Source: an uncultured Allofournierella sp. (lineage in GTDB: Bacteria > Bacillota > Clostridia > Oscillospirales > Ruminococcaceae). Taken from it: 22,551 nucleotides of DNA. Below the pieces are notes generated by a model that was not told where the DNA came from, ran no database searches, and saw nothing but the letters and a program-made list of their open reading frames with translations. This document shows, piece by piece, positions 22,005 through 22,551 of this stretch. Both the position numbers and the translations under genes were made by a program. The stretch covers positions 1 to 22,551 of the forward strand of contig CALWNE010000057.1 in NCBI GenBank assembly GCA_944382705.1, given 5' to 3'. The first letter of the stretch is position 1. Each line of letters opens with the position of its first letter.

Positions 22005-22551
22005 TTATCTCTCCAATTCTGCGGCGGCCGCCTTCAGTTCTGCCATTGCCTGCTCATACTGTTCCTGGTTGGGAGCCTTACCATGCCAACCTACCTGGTT
22101 TTCCATAAAGGATACGCCCTTGCCCTTTACGGACTTTTGAATAATTACAGCGGGCTTGCCCTCTACCTGCTTTGCAGCTTGGAAAGCTGCATCCAAACTT
22201 TCAAAGTCATGGGCGTCAGCAGTAAACACAGCCCATCCGAATGCTGCAAATTTCTCATCAATCGGGTAAACGGAACAAACCTGATCCACAGGACCGTCAA
22301 TCTGCAGGTTGTTGTTATCTACTACTGCAATTAAGTTGTCGAGCTTGTGGTGTGCCGCAAACATGGCAGCTTCCCACACTTGTCCTTCTTCCAACTCTCC
22401 ATCGCCCAAAATGGTGTATACGCGCCAGTCAGCCTTATCCAGCTTGCCGGCGACAGCCATACCAACCGCAGCAGAAATACCCTGCCCCAAGCTTCCTGTG
22501 CTCATATCAACGCCGGGAGTACCCTTCATATCGGGGTGACCTTGCAGCATA
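22005..22551 (-). CDS. Transketolase, N-terminal subunit (partial)
   Basis: Only the last 181 or so residues are in the window; the gene continues past the right edge, and the methionine near 22550 is internal. The ThDP/magnesium motif is seen as GDGELEEG followed by VVDNNN about 20 residues on, and LQGHPDMKGTPGVDMSTGSLGQG is the conserved segment before it. It is the partner of the C-subunit gene directly downstream, and both are needed for a transketolase active site. Confidence 0.95.
   Translation of the reverse strand, partial: MLQGHPDMKGTPGVDMSTGSLGQGISAAVGMAVAGKLDKADWRVYTILGDGELEEGQVWEAAMFAAHHKLDNLIAVVDNNNLQIDGPVDQVCSVYPIDEKFAAFGWAVFTADAHDFESLDAAFQAAKQVEGKPAVIIQKSVKGKGVSFMENQVGWHGKAPNQEQYEQAMAELKAAAAELER

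Noticed and set aside
1..22551. CRISPR arrays, insertion sequences, integrases or toxin-antitoxin genes
   Set aside because: No regular direct repeats, transposase motifs or terminal inverted repeats were seen; the gene content is housekeeping throughout.

Overview
This window looks like the chromosome of a low-to-mid GC, Gram-positive anaerobe of the class Clostridia, probably near the Oscillospiraceae/Ruminococcaceae. The evidence is gene order and family content: tig-clpP-clpX-lon-ysxC; rplS-lepB-rbgA-rnhB-yraN; a SpoIVFA/SpoIVFB-like pair next to the TIGR03960/TIGR03936 radical-SAM pair; a transketolase split into two genes; a DUF1540 protein; and strong AGGAGG-type ribosome binding sites. 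I could not run a search, so the genus is open. All protein genes but one, and all three tRNAs, are on the minus strand, so transcription runs from high to low coordinates. I see no CRISPR array, insertion sequence, prophage or integrase.

Reading in transcription order, from the right: the end of a transketolase N-subunit gene and the complete C-subunit gene (22551-21050) finish at a long-stem terminator. A membrane-anchored helix-hairpin-helix (ComEA-like) protein and polyphosphate kinase follow (20832-18218), ending at a strong terminator. Next are a SpoIVFA-like M23 protein and a short SpoIVFB-like M50 protease with ATGA-overlapping genes (18132-16853), then a B12-binding-type radical SAM protein and its TIGR03936 partner (16682-14204). 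rplS (14050-13709) has its own promoter, a structured leader and a terminator. The operon lepB-rbgA-rnhB-yraN-thrC (13603-9699) is tightly packed, with overlaps or near-overlaps at most junctions.

A small plus-strand cysteine-rich gene (DUF1540, 52 aa, 9491-9649) sits between thrC and a minus-strand calcineurin-like phosphoesterase. The left third is a protein quality-control block: trigger factor, ClpP, ClpX, Lon, the ribosome-assembly GTPase YsxC, a SAM methyltransferase and the redox chaperone Hsp33 (8677-401). The left end is a tRNA operon (Gly-Val-Asp) with a textbook promoter and an A-tract UP element.

Functionally the window joins nascent-chain folding and proteolysis (Tig, ClpXP, Lon, Hsp33) with ribosome assembly (YsxC, RbgA, L19), protein export (LepB), replication and repair housekeeping (RNase HII, YraN), phosphate storage (Ppk) and central carbon and threonine metabolism. 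Nothing here is clearly a new defence or mobile system. The least explained items are the rplS leader RNA, two palindromes around the lon promoter, the rod-like terminators after clpX and the transketolase genes, the orphan DUF1540 gene, and the TIGR03960/TIGR03936 pair of unknown function. No gene-free stretch exceeds 300 bases; the longest is the 263-base clpX-lon gap, which holds the clpX terminator and the lon promoter.
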